This document shows, in pieces, positions 16,963 to 25,690 of a stretch of 51,410 bases of DNA. Below the pieces are notes generated by a model that was given only the letters and a program-made list of their open reading frames with translations, ran no database searches and was not told the origin of the DNA. Each line of letters starts with the position of its first letter. Positions within the stretch are counted from its first letter, which is position 1. The DNA is from Coriobacteriia bacterium (GTDB lineage Bacteria; Actinomycetota; Coriobacteriia; Anaerosomatales; Anaerosomataceae): assembly GCA_030655755.1 (NCBI GenBank), contig JAUSOQ010000044.1:1-51410 (forward strand). The letters run 5' to 3'. Both the position numbers and the translations under genes were made by a program.

Positions 16963-18171
16963 GTGGAGCTTGGTACTCTTCTCACAATCGGAATAATGGT
17001 CGTTCTCGGCTTTTTGGGGGCACGTCTCAGCGATAAGATCCATATCCCTTGGGTCGTAGGCTACATCCTCGTCGGGGTGTTGCTCGGGCGTTCAGGTGTC
17101 GGCTTTCTCAGCGCGGATCTAGTCGAGACCCTGAACGTCATCTCACTGTTCGCTCTCGCGCTCATCGGCTTCACGGTAGGCGGAGAACTCCAAATGCGCG
17201 AGATGCGCGAACTCGGCAAGAGCATCACTATCATCACCCTGTTCGAGGCGGGTTCGGCGTTCATACTCGTGTGTGGCGCGATGTATCTTGTCACCCACAG
17301 CCTCCCCATCGCCATCGTGTTCGGTGCACTGGCCTCGGCGACCGCTCCGGCCGCCACCGTGGACGTGTTGTGGCAGTACCGGTCTCGCGGCCCATTGACC
17401 ACCACGCTCTTCGGCGTAGTGGGTCTCGATGACGCGGCCGCACTCATCATCTACGCGTTCGCATCCTCTGCCACGAAAGCGCTGCTCAGCTCGGGCGGCT
17501 TCGAGTGGAAGTCGGCGCTGTCCGGTCCGCTGCTCGAGATCGGCGGCGCACTGCTCATGGGCGCGATCGGCGGATGGGTGCTTCACTTGGCCATGCGCTG
17601 GGTCCGCGACAAGGGCCAGCGATTGATCATCATCCTTGGCATGATCATGTTGTGCGCCGGGCTCGCTGATCACTTCTCGCTCTCGCTCATCTTGACGAAC
17701 ATGGCCATGGGCTTCACGCTCGTGAACATCTCCCGAGATAATCGTGTCGCTTTTGAGCTCTGCGGGGCATTCAACCCGCCGGTCATGGTGCTCTTCTTCG
17801 TACTTGTCGGTGCATTGGTGAACGTCTCGCTGCTCCCAAGCATCGGCCTCATCGGGGTGACGTACCTGGTCATGCGTGTCATCGGCAAGACCGTCGGCGC
17901 ATGGACGGGCGCAAAACTGTCCGACGCGCCGGATGTGGTCCGGAAGTATATTGGGCTCGGTCTACTCTCCCAGGCCGGTGTCGCCATCGGCCTGGCCATT
18001 GACGCATCTCACACGTTCAAGGCCTATGGAGCGGTCGGTGCCGAGATCGGAGCTCTGGCGATCAACGTCATCGCTGCCACGACCTTCGTCTACCAGGTGA
18101 TAGGTCCCGCCCTGACCAAAGTGGCGATCTTCAAGGCGGGCGAGGTTGCCGAGGAGTTCCGAGTCACGTAA
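16963..18171 (+). CDS. CPA2-family cation:proton antiporter
   Basis: A 402-residue membrane protein with about 12 helices, of the KefB/CPA2 type. The N-terminal helix GFLGARLSDKIHIPWVVGYI and the characteristic consecutive aspartates in VVGLDDAAALIIYAF identify the exchanger fold. No TrkA-N or other nucleotide-binding domain follows, so regulation may come from the CBS protein encoded six bases upstream. Start is GTG 16963. It would exchange Na+ or K+ for protons. Confidence 0.92.
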   Translation: MELGTLLTIGIMVVLGFLGARLSDKIHIPWVVGYILVGVLLGRSGVGFLSADLVETLNVISLFALALIGFTVGGELQMREMRELGKSITIITLFEAGSAFILVCGAMYLVTHSLPIAIVFGALASATAPAATVDVLWQYRSRGPLTTTLFGVVGLDDAAALIIYAFASSATKALLSSGGFEWKSALSGPLLEIGGALLMGAIGGWVLHLAMRWVRDKGQRLIIILGMIMLCAGLADHFSLSLILTNMAMGFTLVNISRDNRVAFELCGAFNPPVMVLFFVLVGALVNVSLLPSIGLIGVTYLVMRVIGKTVGAWTGAKLSDAPDVVRKYIGLGLLSQAGVAIGLAIDASHTFKAYGAVGAEIGALAINVIAATTFVYQVIGPALTKVAIFKAGEVAEEFRVT

Positions 18172-18233
18172 CTCTTGGCTCCCTCCTTGATGGGCGCGCC
18201 ATGGTACCCTCGTCCCCTGACAAGGAGGCGGCC

Positions 18234-19073
18234 ATGTGTGAGTTCTGTGTGCAGCACGGCGATGGCAAGAAGTGGTATCTCGAAGCCTCCAACTACGCGT
18301 ATGACCTCACCAGTGACCTCAAGCGCCGCGAGTACGTCGTCGACTTCGTGCAGGGCTTCAGTAAGCGCATGCCTGGCAATGTGAAGCTGCTCGAGGTCGT
18401 GAAGACCTCTCCCCGACCGGTGCAACGGATCTTTCGCGCGCTGACACTTCCTCACCAGAAGAAGTACCACTACGGACAGCCCGTGCCTATCGAAGAGTGC
18501 GAGCAGATATTCGACTTCGCCACGAGCATCGTCCAGGTCCCCTGCGTGTGTCGCGACTTCGCCGGCATGCCCGAGCGCGGCTACTGCATCGCGATGACCG
18601 TCACCCCTCAAGACGAGGCGCTTGCCGAGGCGTTCAGTGGATACACCGACGGCCCCGACACGAGCGTGCTGCAGAGGTTGACGCGCGAGGAGGCCTCGGC
18701 AGTGCTGCGGCGCTGCGAGGATGAGGGGCTGATGCACTCGGTGTGGACGTTCGGGACGCCGTTCATCACCGCTATCTGCAACTGCAATCTCGACGCCGGC
18801 TGCATGGCGATGCGCACGACGCTGGAATTCGACCACAAGACGATGTGGAAGGGCGAGTACGTCGCCCGGATGAACGACGAGACGTGCCGGAGCTGCCGTG
18901 CATGCGTTGAGCGCTGTCCCTTCTCGGCGATCAGCTGGGATGCGGACGCCGGACTTCCGGTCATCGACCTCCATGCGTGCTACGGCTGCGGCATCTGCCG
19001 GTCGGCGTGCAGGTTCGATGCTATAGCGCTCACCGATCGCGCAAAGGATCCGGCTGTCGCCAATGACTGGTAG
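18234..19073 (+). CDS. Iron-sulfur protein with C-terminal 2x[4Fe-4S] ferredoxin domain
   Basis: A 279-residue protein. The C-terminal 60 residues hold two classical clusters: CRSCRACVERCPFSAI and CYGCGICRSACRFDAI. Extra cysteines occur at the N-terminus (MCEFC), in VPCVCRDF and in ICNCNLDAGC, so a further metal site is possible. Its substrate is not evident. ATG 18234 follows AAGGAGG by six bases. It sits alone between the CPA2 gene and the convergent nitroreductase and probably has its own promoter. It is likely a cytoplasmic electron-transfer protein. Confidence 0.88.
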   Translation: MCEFCVQHGDGKKWYLEASNYAYDLTSDLKRREYVVDFVQGFSKRMPGNVKLLEVVKTSPRPVQRIFRALTLPHQKKYHYGQPVPIEECEQIFDFATSIVQVPCVCRDFAGMPERGYCIAMTVTPQDEALAEAFSGYTDGPDTSVLQRLTREEASAVLRRCEDEGLMHSVWTFGTPFITAICNCNLDAGCMAMRTTLEFDHKTMWKGEYVARMNDETCRSCRACVERCPFSAISWDADAGLPVIDLHACYGCGICRSACRFDAIALTDRAKDPAVANDW

Positions 19074-19076
19074 CGT

Positions 19077-19871
19077 CTAACCTGCAGGAACCCACCGCGC
19101 GGCATCCCGCCCATCGAGGAATTCCCACGTACCATCCGCTCCGGCACTTCGCGCCCCCAGCTCGAAATGCAGCATCGCGATACCGCAGTCGAGTCTTTTG
19201 GAGACACGTGGCGTGTCCACTCCCTCGGCGGAGACGATGACGGCGCCCGCATCGAGCCGGAATCGCCACGGCTGGCGATTCAAAGCCGACGGCGCGACCT
19301 GCGCAGCCTCGACTCCCGCCCGCGCCCACGCAGGCCAGGCGCCGTTGCCCGGCGCGATCTCATCAAGCGCACGCCGGAACTTGGGCCGCCCCATGCGAAA
19401 CACCACCTGCTCTTTGGTGGTGATGCCTGCAGCGGCATGTCCGAGCGGACTCACCGCATACACCCGTTCCCGCTCCCCGATGCCACCAAGAAGCGCTGCG
19501 TGCCGGGCATTGAACATACCGCCGACCCAACACGTGTCAAGGCCGCGCGCCGTCGCCTCCAAGACGAGTCCTTCGCCGGTATAGCCGACTGCCGCCTGAA
19601 CGTGCGGAGCTCCTTTAATGCCCACGAACGCCAACGCACTCGGCGCGCCGGAGATGCCTCCGTAAGATCCTGCGACACCCATGAACAGCCGTTGCGGCGC
19701 TTCACGCACGAGCACCGTGCGTGCGAGATCCCCAAAGGGACGGAACTCACGGCAACATGCCTCGAGAGCGTCGAGTTCATCCGTCGGTAGTGATGTCGCA
19801 TCAAAACTCCGCCGCGCATGACGCACACCAATGGCCTCATGCCACGACTGCTGCTGAGATATCATCATCAC
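19077..19871 (-). CDS. Putative nitroreductase (TM1586 type)
   Basis: A 264-residue flavoenzyme-like protein of the nitroreductase superfamily. VRHARRSFDATSLP near the N-terminus and APSALNRQPWRF in the second half are the FMN-binding signatures; the SALNRQPW block marks the TM1586-like branch, in which two half domains form one unit. It would reduce nitro or quinone compounds with NAD(P)H; the actual substrate is unknown. Its ATG overlaps the stop of the histidine kinase gene by four bases, so it is the second gene of that operon. Confidence 0.85.
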   Translation of the reverse strand: MMMISQQQSWHEAIGVRHARRSFDATSLPTDELDALEACCREFRPFGDLARTVLVREAPQRLFMGVAGSYGGISGAPSALAFVGIKGAPHVQAAVGYTGEGLVLEATARGLDTCWVGGMFNARHAALLGGIGERERVYAVSPLGHAAAGITTKEQVVFRMGRPKFRRALDEIAPGNGAWPAWARAGVEAAQVAPSALNRQPWRFRLDAGAVIVSAEGVDTPRVSKRLDCGIAMLHFELGARSAGADGTWEFLDGRDAARWVPAG

Positions 19872-21898
19872 GTCTCGGTAGGACAGTACTTCTCGGGCAG
19901 GATGATCGAGAAGGTAGTGCCCTTGCCCGGCTCGCTCGTCACTACGATCTCGGCGGCGAGTACATCGGCGAGTTTGCGCGAGAGGGCGAGTCCGAGTCCC
20001 GTGCCGTGGTGCGTACCGGAGTCACCGCGACTCATCTGGCGGAACTCCCCGAAGACATGCGGCAACTCATGCTCCGAAATGCCTACGCCGCTGTCAACGA
20101 CTGAGACCGTGACCCGGCCGTCAGCGATCGCGGAAACCGCGACGTAGATGGCGCCCTCGTCGGTGTACTTGATGGCGTTCGATATCAGGTTCATGAGGAT
20201 TTGCTGGAGCTTGAATCGGTCACTCACGATCGTCACGGGGCGTTCCACCGACGTGAAGTGGACCTGGAGTCCCTTGTCCTCAGCGGGTGGCCGCATGCTG
20301 AACAGTGTGGACTCAGCAACCTCGACGACATCGAACTCCTCGGCATCGCAGTGTGCCTGACCTGCCTGAATGGCCGAGATGTCAAGCACGTCACTGACCA
20401 GGTCGAGGAGCGAGCGACCCGCCTCGTTCACCATACCGACCTGTTTGATCTGCTCGTCATCGAGTTCACCGACGAGTCCACCGTTCAACATGTCGGTGAG
20501 GCCGATGATGGTGTAGAGCGGGGTCCGCAATTCATGACTCATGTTCGCAAAGAAGATGTCGCGCGCCTGAGTCGCCTGTTGAAGCTCGATGTTCGCTCGC
20601 ATAAGATCATCGGTACGCTGTTCCACCACCCGCTCGAGGTTCTTATGATAGTGCTCGAGCTCCTCCTCGATTCTACGGCGATCGGACATGTCGTGCACGA
20701 TCGCGTAGATCAACTCACGTGAGTGCATCGTGATGGGACCGGCATAGACCTCGACCTCACGCACGGTTCCATCAGCCACCCGATGCTTGAACTGGAAGTA
20801 GTCACGCGAACCGGAGAGCGCGCGCTGGAACTCCTGCTGCACGTGCTCGGGAGGAAGCGTATCGATCTGGAAGATGCTCATCGTCGTGAGTTCTTCGCAG
20901 GGGTAGCCATAGAACGCGCATGCGGCGTCATTCGCTTCGACGATCTGGGAGGACTCCGGATCGATGACGATCATGGGCAGATGCGTGTGACGGAACAGCG
21001 CGCTGTAGCGCTCCTCGCTCTCCAGGAGCTCACTGCAAGAGCGGCTTTGCCACAACACGCACGAAAGACGTGCGCCTACGAGTCCCAGGATCGCGCGCGC
21101 GACTTCCGGGTTCTTGAGTGGATGGCGCCACAGAGCCCCGAGAACGCCGATGCGATGTCCCGACGGATCAGTGATCGGTGTCCCGGCATATGCCTCGAAG
21201 CCTTCGCTCTCGATCCACTTATCCTCGGGGAAACGCTCCTGCAGCCCGTAGGGATAGCACACGACGCGCCTGCTCGAGACGGCTGCGGCGGGCGTGCCGG
21301 CCAGTCCCCACTCGACTGGGGGCTGTGTATCACCGTCGCAGCGGCACAGCAGCATTCTCGCACGGGTAGCGCGTTCCGAGGCAACCTCGGCGACGTAGAC
21401 CGCATCACATCCGAGAGCGGTCACGATCGTATCCACGTAACCTTCAAGGGTGTCGATCGTGGTGTGCGTAGACCGCACGGCATGTGCACCCTGACCGTCC
21501 GCTTCATCCGGCGGCTCTCCTGCGAAGACGATCGCACCTATCAGCGTGTCGGCCGGTTGCCAGCTGGCGAGTACCCAGAAGTCGAACTCTGCGCTGCGAC
21601 CGCTCGACAACCGCATGCGCGAGTGGACGTTCGCCTGGTGTCGGCCCCGTTCCAGTGTGCTCGACAGGAGTTCCCACATGTCCATGCCGTCGAATGTCAT
21701 CGGCCGACCCGAGGAACCATCAGGCTGTGTCACCAGCAACGACTGCGCGGCATCGTTGGCGACAACGAGTTCGCCTGTCGCGCCGAACGCGAATATCGGC
21801 AGGGGAAGCAAGGCTGCCACAACATGGTAGAGCTCAGTGCCTGCGGTGACAGGATGTCGCCCCCCGGCCACCGTGCCTGTGTTCTCGATGGAGTTCAC
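19868..21898 (-). CDS. PAS-GAF-PAS sensor histidine kinase
   Basis: About 676 residues, no obvious membrane helix. Order: PAS-like region (about 20-115), GAF-like region (about 145-285), PAS domain (about 300-420, with YSALFRHTHLPMIVIDPES and a PAC-like HDMSDRRRIEEE), coiled coil, HisKA with FANMSHELRTPL (about 450), then HATPase with NLISNAIKYTDEG, VVDSGVGI and GTGLGLALSRKL. All catalytic boxes look intact. The frame opens at TTG 21976, but GTG 21898 (NSIENTG) leaves room for a divergent promoter with the acylphosphatase gene; the start is uncertain. No response regulator gene is adjacent. Confidence 0.85.
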   Translation of the reverse strand: MNSIENTGTVAGGRHPVTAGTELYHVVAALLPLPIFAFGATGELVVANDAAQSLLVTQPDGSSGRPMTFDGMDMWELLSSTLERGRHQANVHSRMRLSSGRSAEFDFWVLASWQPADTLIGAIVFAGEPPDEADGQGAHAVRSTHTTIDTLEGYVDTIVTALGCDAVYVAEVASERATRARMLLCRCDGDTQPPVEWGLAGTPAAAVSSRRVVCYPYGLQERFPEDKWIESEGFEAYAGTPITDPSGHRIGVLGALWRHPLKNPEVARAILGLVGARLSCVLWQSRSCSELLESEERYSALFRHTHLPMIVIDPESSQIVEANDAACAFYGYPCEELTTMSIFQIDTLPPEHVQQEFQRALSGSRDYFQFKHRVADGTVREVEVYAGPITMHSRELIYAIVHDMSDRRRIEEELEHYHKNLERVVEQRTDDLMRANIELQQATQARDIFFANMSHELRTPLYTIIGLTDMLNGGLVGELDDEQIKQVGMVNEAGRSLLDLVSDVLDISAIQAGQAHCDAEEFDVVEVAESTLFSMRPPAEDKGLQVHFTSVERPVTIVSDRFKLQQILMNLISNAIKYTDEGAIYVAVSAIADGRVTVSVVDSGVGISEHELPHVFGEFRQMSRGDSGTHHGTGLGLALSRKLADVLAAEIVVTSEPGKGTTFSIILPEKYCPTET

Positions 21899-21996
21899 GC
21901 TCTTTCGTCCGTCCACGTGCGGTCGGCCCCTAGGAAAGATACCCTGATGATGACGGTTGATAGGGCGTTCGCGCAACGTGATAGGAGGTCGGTGGC

Positions 21997-22293
21997 ATGC
22001 AGGACGGGGTCATACGCCTCCACATCTGGGTCTCGGGCGTCGTACAGGGGGTATTCTACCGTGCGTCCATGATCGAGCGCGCAAGAGGACTCGCTATCGA
22101 TGGTTGGGTGCGTAATCTCGCTGACGGACGCGTGGAGGCTGTCTTCGAAGGCGACCCGGGGGCAGTAGGGGCGATACTGGCCTGGGCCCACGAGGGCCCT
22201 GCCCATGCTGTCGTCGAATGCGTGGAGACAGCGGCCGAAGCACCTCTCGGCGAACAAGGATTCCACGTCGCTAGAGGTGCTCCGAGATCCTGA
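21997..22293 (+). CDS. acyP: Acylphosphatase
   Basis: A 98-residue protein with both acylphosphatase signatures: the phosphate loop VQGVFYRAS (with catalytic Arg) and GWVRNLADGRVEAVFEG (with catalytic Asn). It hydrolyses acyl phosphates such as acetyl phosphate in the cytoplasm. ATG 21997 follows AGGAGGTCGGTGGC. It is divergent from the histidine kinase gene and its 3' end overlaps the convergent HD-GYP gene by about 23 bases. Confidence 0.93.
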   Translation: MQDGVIRLHIWVSGVVQGVFYRASMIERARGLAIDGWVRNLADGRVEAVFEGDPGAVGAILAWAHEGPAHAVVECVETAAEAPLGEQGFHVARGAPRS

Positions 22294-23593
22294 CTCGTAG
22301 ACTTTCGGGGTCGACCGTCTCCAACACTTCGAGGCCCACATCAGACAGCAGTACGTCTTTCGGCGGCTCCAGTGCAAGTCCCGTCGCGTCGTACATGACC
22401 CGTACGCGAGGCCTGAGCGAATCCCCTGTCATGCCGGAGACGATACCGACCGACTGGTCGGACAAGCGTACGACGCAGCCGACAGGAAAGACGCCAAGCT
22501 GTTTGACGAACAGCCTGGTAAGAGTCTGGTCGAATGTCGTCAATGTATCGCGGAGGAGCTGCATGACCGCCTGATCCGGCGTATGGCCAAGTCCATCGGG
22601 TAGCGGTGTCGTCAAACGGTCGTAGCGGTCAGCGATCGCGACGATGCGACTGTACGGGTGGGTGACGTAGTCGGCCTCGCGTTCGGGGTAACCCGATCCA
22701 TCGCGTCCCATGTGATGTTCGTAAGCGACGAGCATCGGCGTGCGGTCCTGCTCGGGCAGTCGCGAAAGCACTTCAGCCCCGATCTTCGGGTGTAGATAGC
22801 GGGCTTTCTCCGCCTCCACCGGGTCTGTCATGTCGAACGCGACCTTCCCCACATCATGCAGCAGGGCGGAGATGCCCAGTGTCGTCAGGCCTTCCTCGGG
22901 TATCCCGAGTCCTACGCCGAGGACCAGGGCGTAGATCATGGTATTGATCGAGTGGAACAGGTTCGGCTCCGTGTTGCCGGTCATGGTCGCCAGGCCGAGT
23001 ACGGCGGCGCTGTCCTCCATAAGCCTGCCGAGGATGCTTTCGACGATGATGGCCGAATCGCCTACATCGGTGGAGCCCGTCTTCTGGATACGCTGGGTCA
23101 GCGAGCGCATCACGCCTAGCAACCGGTTGTAGAGAGCCCGATCCTGCTGACGCAGACGGTCGCGCTCCTCGGCCTCCTGAGCATCCTCGTCGACGATCGC
23201 GGATACCGTCACGGTGGAGACGCCGCGTTTCTCGAGTTGTTCGGCCACCTCGAGTGACTGGCTTGGTCGCAGACCGAGCACTTCGATGAGCATCTCGGCG
23301 TCGTGAGGGTTGAAGCCTTCGTGCAGGGTAAGGCTCTCGACGCGATGAGCTTCGAGAGTCTCGGCCATCGAATGCAGACCCGGAGCGTCGGTCGGCAGTA
23401 CCTGGCTGCCGTGGTAGAGGCGACCGAGATGGACGTTCAGTGTGAACGGTCCCTCGATGAGACATGTCGCCGTCGCCTCGAGCAGCCCGTCGATGGCTTC
23501 GCTGTACCGGGGGTGCGTCGGCGGGTAGAGGTGCAGTGCCTTGCGTGCCGAGGAGAGTGCTACGACAAGCTCTATAGGCTGGCGCTCGTTCAC
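22271..23593 (-). CDS. HD-GYP protein with N-terminal YPP domain (unit 1)
   Basis: A 440-residue protein. Residues about 8-115 form the N-terminal domain shared by four proteins in this window (ARKALHLYPPTHPRYSEA, then LGRLYHGSQVLP and the acidic ESLTLHEGFNPHD). A coiled-coil stretch follows. The HD-GYP domain (about 190-360) has NLFHSINTMIYAL, SALLHDVGKVAFD and HHMGRDGSGYP, so the metal ligands and GYP motif are intact. It is expected to hydrolyse c-di-GMP. A C-terminal beta region follows (VGCVVRLSDQSVGIV). It is translated after the HEAT-like gene with a four-base overlap. Confidence 0.9.
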   Translation of the reverse strand: MNERQPIELVVALSSARKALHLYPPTHPRYSEAIDGLLEATATCLIEGPFTLNVHLGRLYHGSQVLPTDAPGLHSMAETLEAHRVESLTLHEGFNPHDAEMLIEVLGLRPSQSLEVAEQLEKRGVSTVTVSAIVDEDAQEAEERDRLRQQDRALYNRLLGVMRSLTQRIQKTGSTDVGDSAIIVESILGRLMEDSAAVLGLATMTGNTEPNLFHSINTMIYALVLGVGLGIPEEGLTTLGISALLHDVGKVAFDMTDPVEAEKARYLHPKIGAEVLSRLPEQDRTPMLVAYEHHMGRDGSGYPEREADYVTHPYSRIVAIADRYDRLTTPLPDGLGHTPDQAVMQLLRDTLTTFDQTLTRLFVKQLGVFPVGCVVRLSDQSVGIVSGMTGDSLRPRVRVMYDATGLALEPPKDVLLSDVGLEVLETVDPESLRVRISEHL

Positions 23594-25575
23594 CGGGCAC
23601 CTCCTGTGGTACGACCGTCAAGTGCTTGCTGAGCCAGTGCGGACACCTCGGTGAAGTGACCGCGCTTGATCAATGATTTGCGTGTCGCGAGTCTGGTCAG
23701 CACGTTGGATGCGTGATCGTCGGCACTCCGCATCAATGCGTCGATGATCTCGCGTGTCAGTGCGAAATCCTTACCGTCGGCGTCTATCTCACCGAGAAGG
23801 TCGCTGAGCGCTCCAGTGGCCCCCGGCGTCTTGCTTGCTCCTATGGCCCGGATGGCCGACACTGCGACCTCCGTATTCCCGTCGTGCATCAGCACCCGCA
23901 AGTGGGAGAGTGCGTTGGGAGATCCTGACTTGCTCAGACCCTTGGTGACCTCCCGGCGCGACTGTGCGTCTGCACGGCGGACGAGTGTCTCGAGCGCTTG
24001 TGTGGCGCGTGGCTCGGTCTCGGAGGCGAGACGCTGTGCGATGGGTGCGAGCTGGAACCACTGTGCTTTCGCTGCGAAGGAGACGAGCAGATCTGTCAGG
24101 CGTCGTCCCAGTATCTGTCCTGCCAACTCCAGGCCGTCGTGGTCGCGCAGTGTCAGAGCCTCCTCAAGTAGCGCTGTCTGCGCCTGCTCGCCGCACTTGA
24201 GTACGATGTTGCGTGCGGTATGCACGAGCGCGGCGTCGTCCATCACCGCGTGCAGGAGCGCTCCCATGGCACGCCGGTCGGTCGCGCGCGCCAGTGCGCT
24301 GTGGAGACGGTTTGCCAGCTCGGGCCAGGGAAGGTCGGTGCGAGACTCGCGCGCCACGAGTTCAGAGATGACACGGGTCGCGAGGTCGAGGTCGCGCTGT
24401 TCGAACAGTGTTGGCGCCAGCGAGACAAGCCCGTCCAGTGTCTTGCAGTACAGATCGAAGTCTTCTTGCTGATCAAGCAGGGACAACATGGTCGCGACGC
24501 TACGTGCGCTCACGTGCGAAAGCGAACGTTGCACTTCTGATCGAACTGCGGCGACCTCATCGGGTCGCACTTCCGCGATCTTTGCGACCTTCGCATAATC
24601 AGGAGCCCGCACGAAGAGGGGTTTCTCCGGTTCCTTGGCGGTGCGAACACCCATCATGTGTTCGAGGAAAGTCAGCTCCTTGGCCGAGTGGCCCGCCTGA
24701 GCGAGCATCGGTTCGATCTCGGCCATGATCTCATCAAGTCGTTGGCCGATAGGGAGATTGGTGATCATGCTCGAGACGGAGAGCATGTTTTTGCCGTACA
24801 GGCCACCGACGAGTGATGCGGCGAGGTCGCCGGAGCCGATCTGGCTGAAGACGCCTGCCACCAGATCGTTCAAATCATCGTCACAAGAAGCGGCGATCCC
24901 AAGAATCGCGTCGCGCCCACTGGCGTCCTGTGCGAGGAATGCCGCGGTCAGTGACTCGACAAGGCGGTCGAAGTCATCCGGACCGACCGTTGAGAGCATC
25001 TCACTCAAACCCTCCTCCAGTGCCGAGGGGTCACCCTTGACGACGCTTTGCAGCCAAAGCGCGAGCTTCTCCGGGTCGGTGGCCAGCTGTCGCAGGAACT
25101 CGTCAACGTCACCATCGGGAGCGATGGCTTCGAACTCGATGACCGTGAGACTGACATCAGAGGCTCTGACGCATTCGATACCCGCTGCCGCAAGCGCAGC
25201 GCCGAAGCCGCCCCGTTCGCGCAACGTGTCCGGCGGTTCAAGCACGATGGTGAGCGCCGTGGTCAAGTCTTCCTCGCTGCAGCCGGGGAGGATGTCCAGC
25301 TCTGCGACTCCATGCGCGACAAGCAGATCGGCGAGTTCACTTGAGCCGACCGAAGCGACCGACATCCCACCGAAGGTGAAGCCTTCACGGGCGACCGTCA
25401 ACGGGATCACGGGTTCGACGGCAAGGAGTTCTGCCAGTGCCGAACACGCGGCGGCGGCGCTTTGACGCGGGATCGGACTGGATGCGGGATAGAGGCGGAG
25501 CGTCTTGGTCGTCGTCGTCAGTGCTCGCACGACGGTCTCCACACTGCGCAGCGTGGCCAGATCAGGTGCACTCAA
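23590..25575 (-). CDS. Helical HEAT-like repeat protein with N-terminal YPP domain (unit 1)
   Basis: A 661-residue, apparently soluble protein. Residues about 10-120 carry the shared N-terminal domain (TKTLRLYPASSPIPRQSA, FTFGGMSV, ELDILPGCSEEDL). The rest is alpha-helical with degenerate HEAT-type repeats, clearest near the C-terminus (LSHLRVLMHDGNTEVAVSAI, LTRLATRKSLIKRGHF). Such proteins are usually scaffolds. Start is TTG 25575, preceded by a G-rich GGGGGGGTGGGA. Its stop overlaps the HD-GYP start, so the two proteins probably act together. Confidence 0.8.
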   Translation of the reverse strand: MSAPDLATLRSVETVVRALTTTTKTLRLYPASSPIPRQSAAAACSALAELLAVEPVIPLTVAREGFTFGGMSVASVGSSELADLLVAHGVAELDILPGCSEEDLTTALTIVLEPPDTLRERGGFGAALAAAGIECVRASDVSLTVIEFEAIAPDGDVDEFLRQLATDPEKLALWLQSVVKGDPSALEEGLSEMLSTVGPDDFDRLVESLTAAFLAQDASGRDAILGIAASCDDDLNDLVAGVFSQIGSGDLAASLVGGLYGKNMLSVSSMITNLPIGQRLDEIMAEIEPMLAQAGHSAKELTFLEHMMGVRTAKEPEKPLFVRAPDYAKVAKIAEVRPDEVAAVRSEVQRSLSHVSARSVATMLSLLDQQEDFDLYCKTLDGLVSLAPTLFEQRDLDLATRVISELVARESRTDLPWPELANRLHSALARATDRRAMGALLHAVMDDAALVHTARNIVLKCGEQAQTALLEEALTLRDHDGLELAGQILGRRLTDLLVSFAAKAQWFQLAPIAQRLASETEPRATQALETLVRRADAQSRREVTKGLSKSGSPNALSHLRVLMHDGNTEVAVSAIRAIGASKTPGATGALSDLLGEIDADGKDFALTREIIDALMRSADDHASNVLTRLATRKSLIKRGHFTEVSALAQQALDGRTTGGAR

Positions 25576-25690
25576 TATCCCACCCCCCCGGTTCGGCCAT
25601 GTACAGGTTCTACTCGATTCTGCGGTAACAGCGTGACATCGTCCACACCAGCCATGTGAGAGATGGCGCTGTTACGGTAACCTTATCGGC

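Noticed and set aside
20723-22072. Plus-strand frame of 449 residues across the histidine kinase
   Set aside because: The minus-strand kinase has all catalytic boxes; the plus frame is rich in Arg/His and has no recognisable family.
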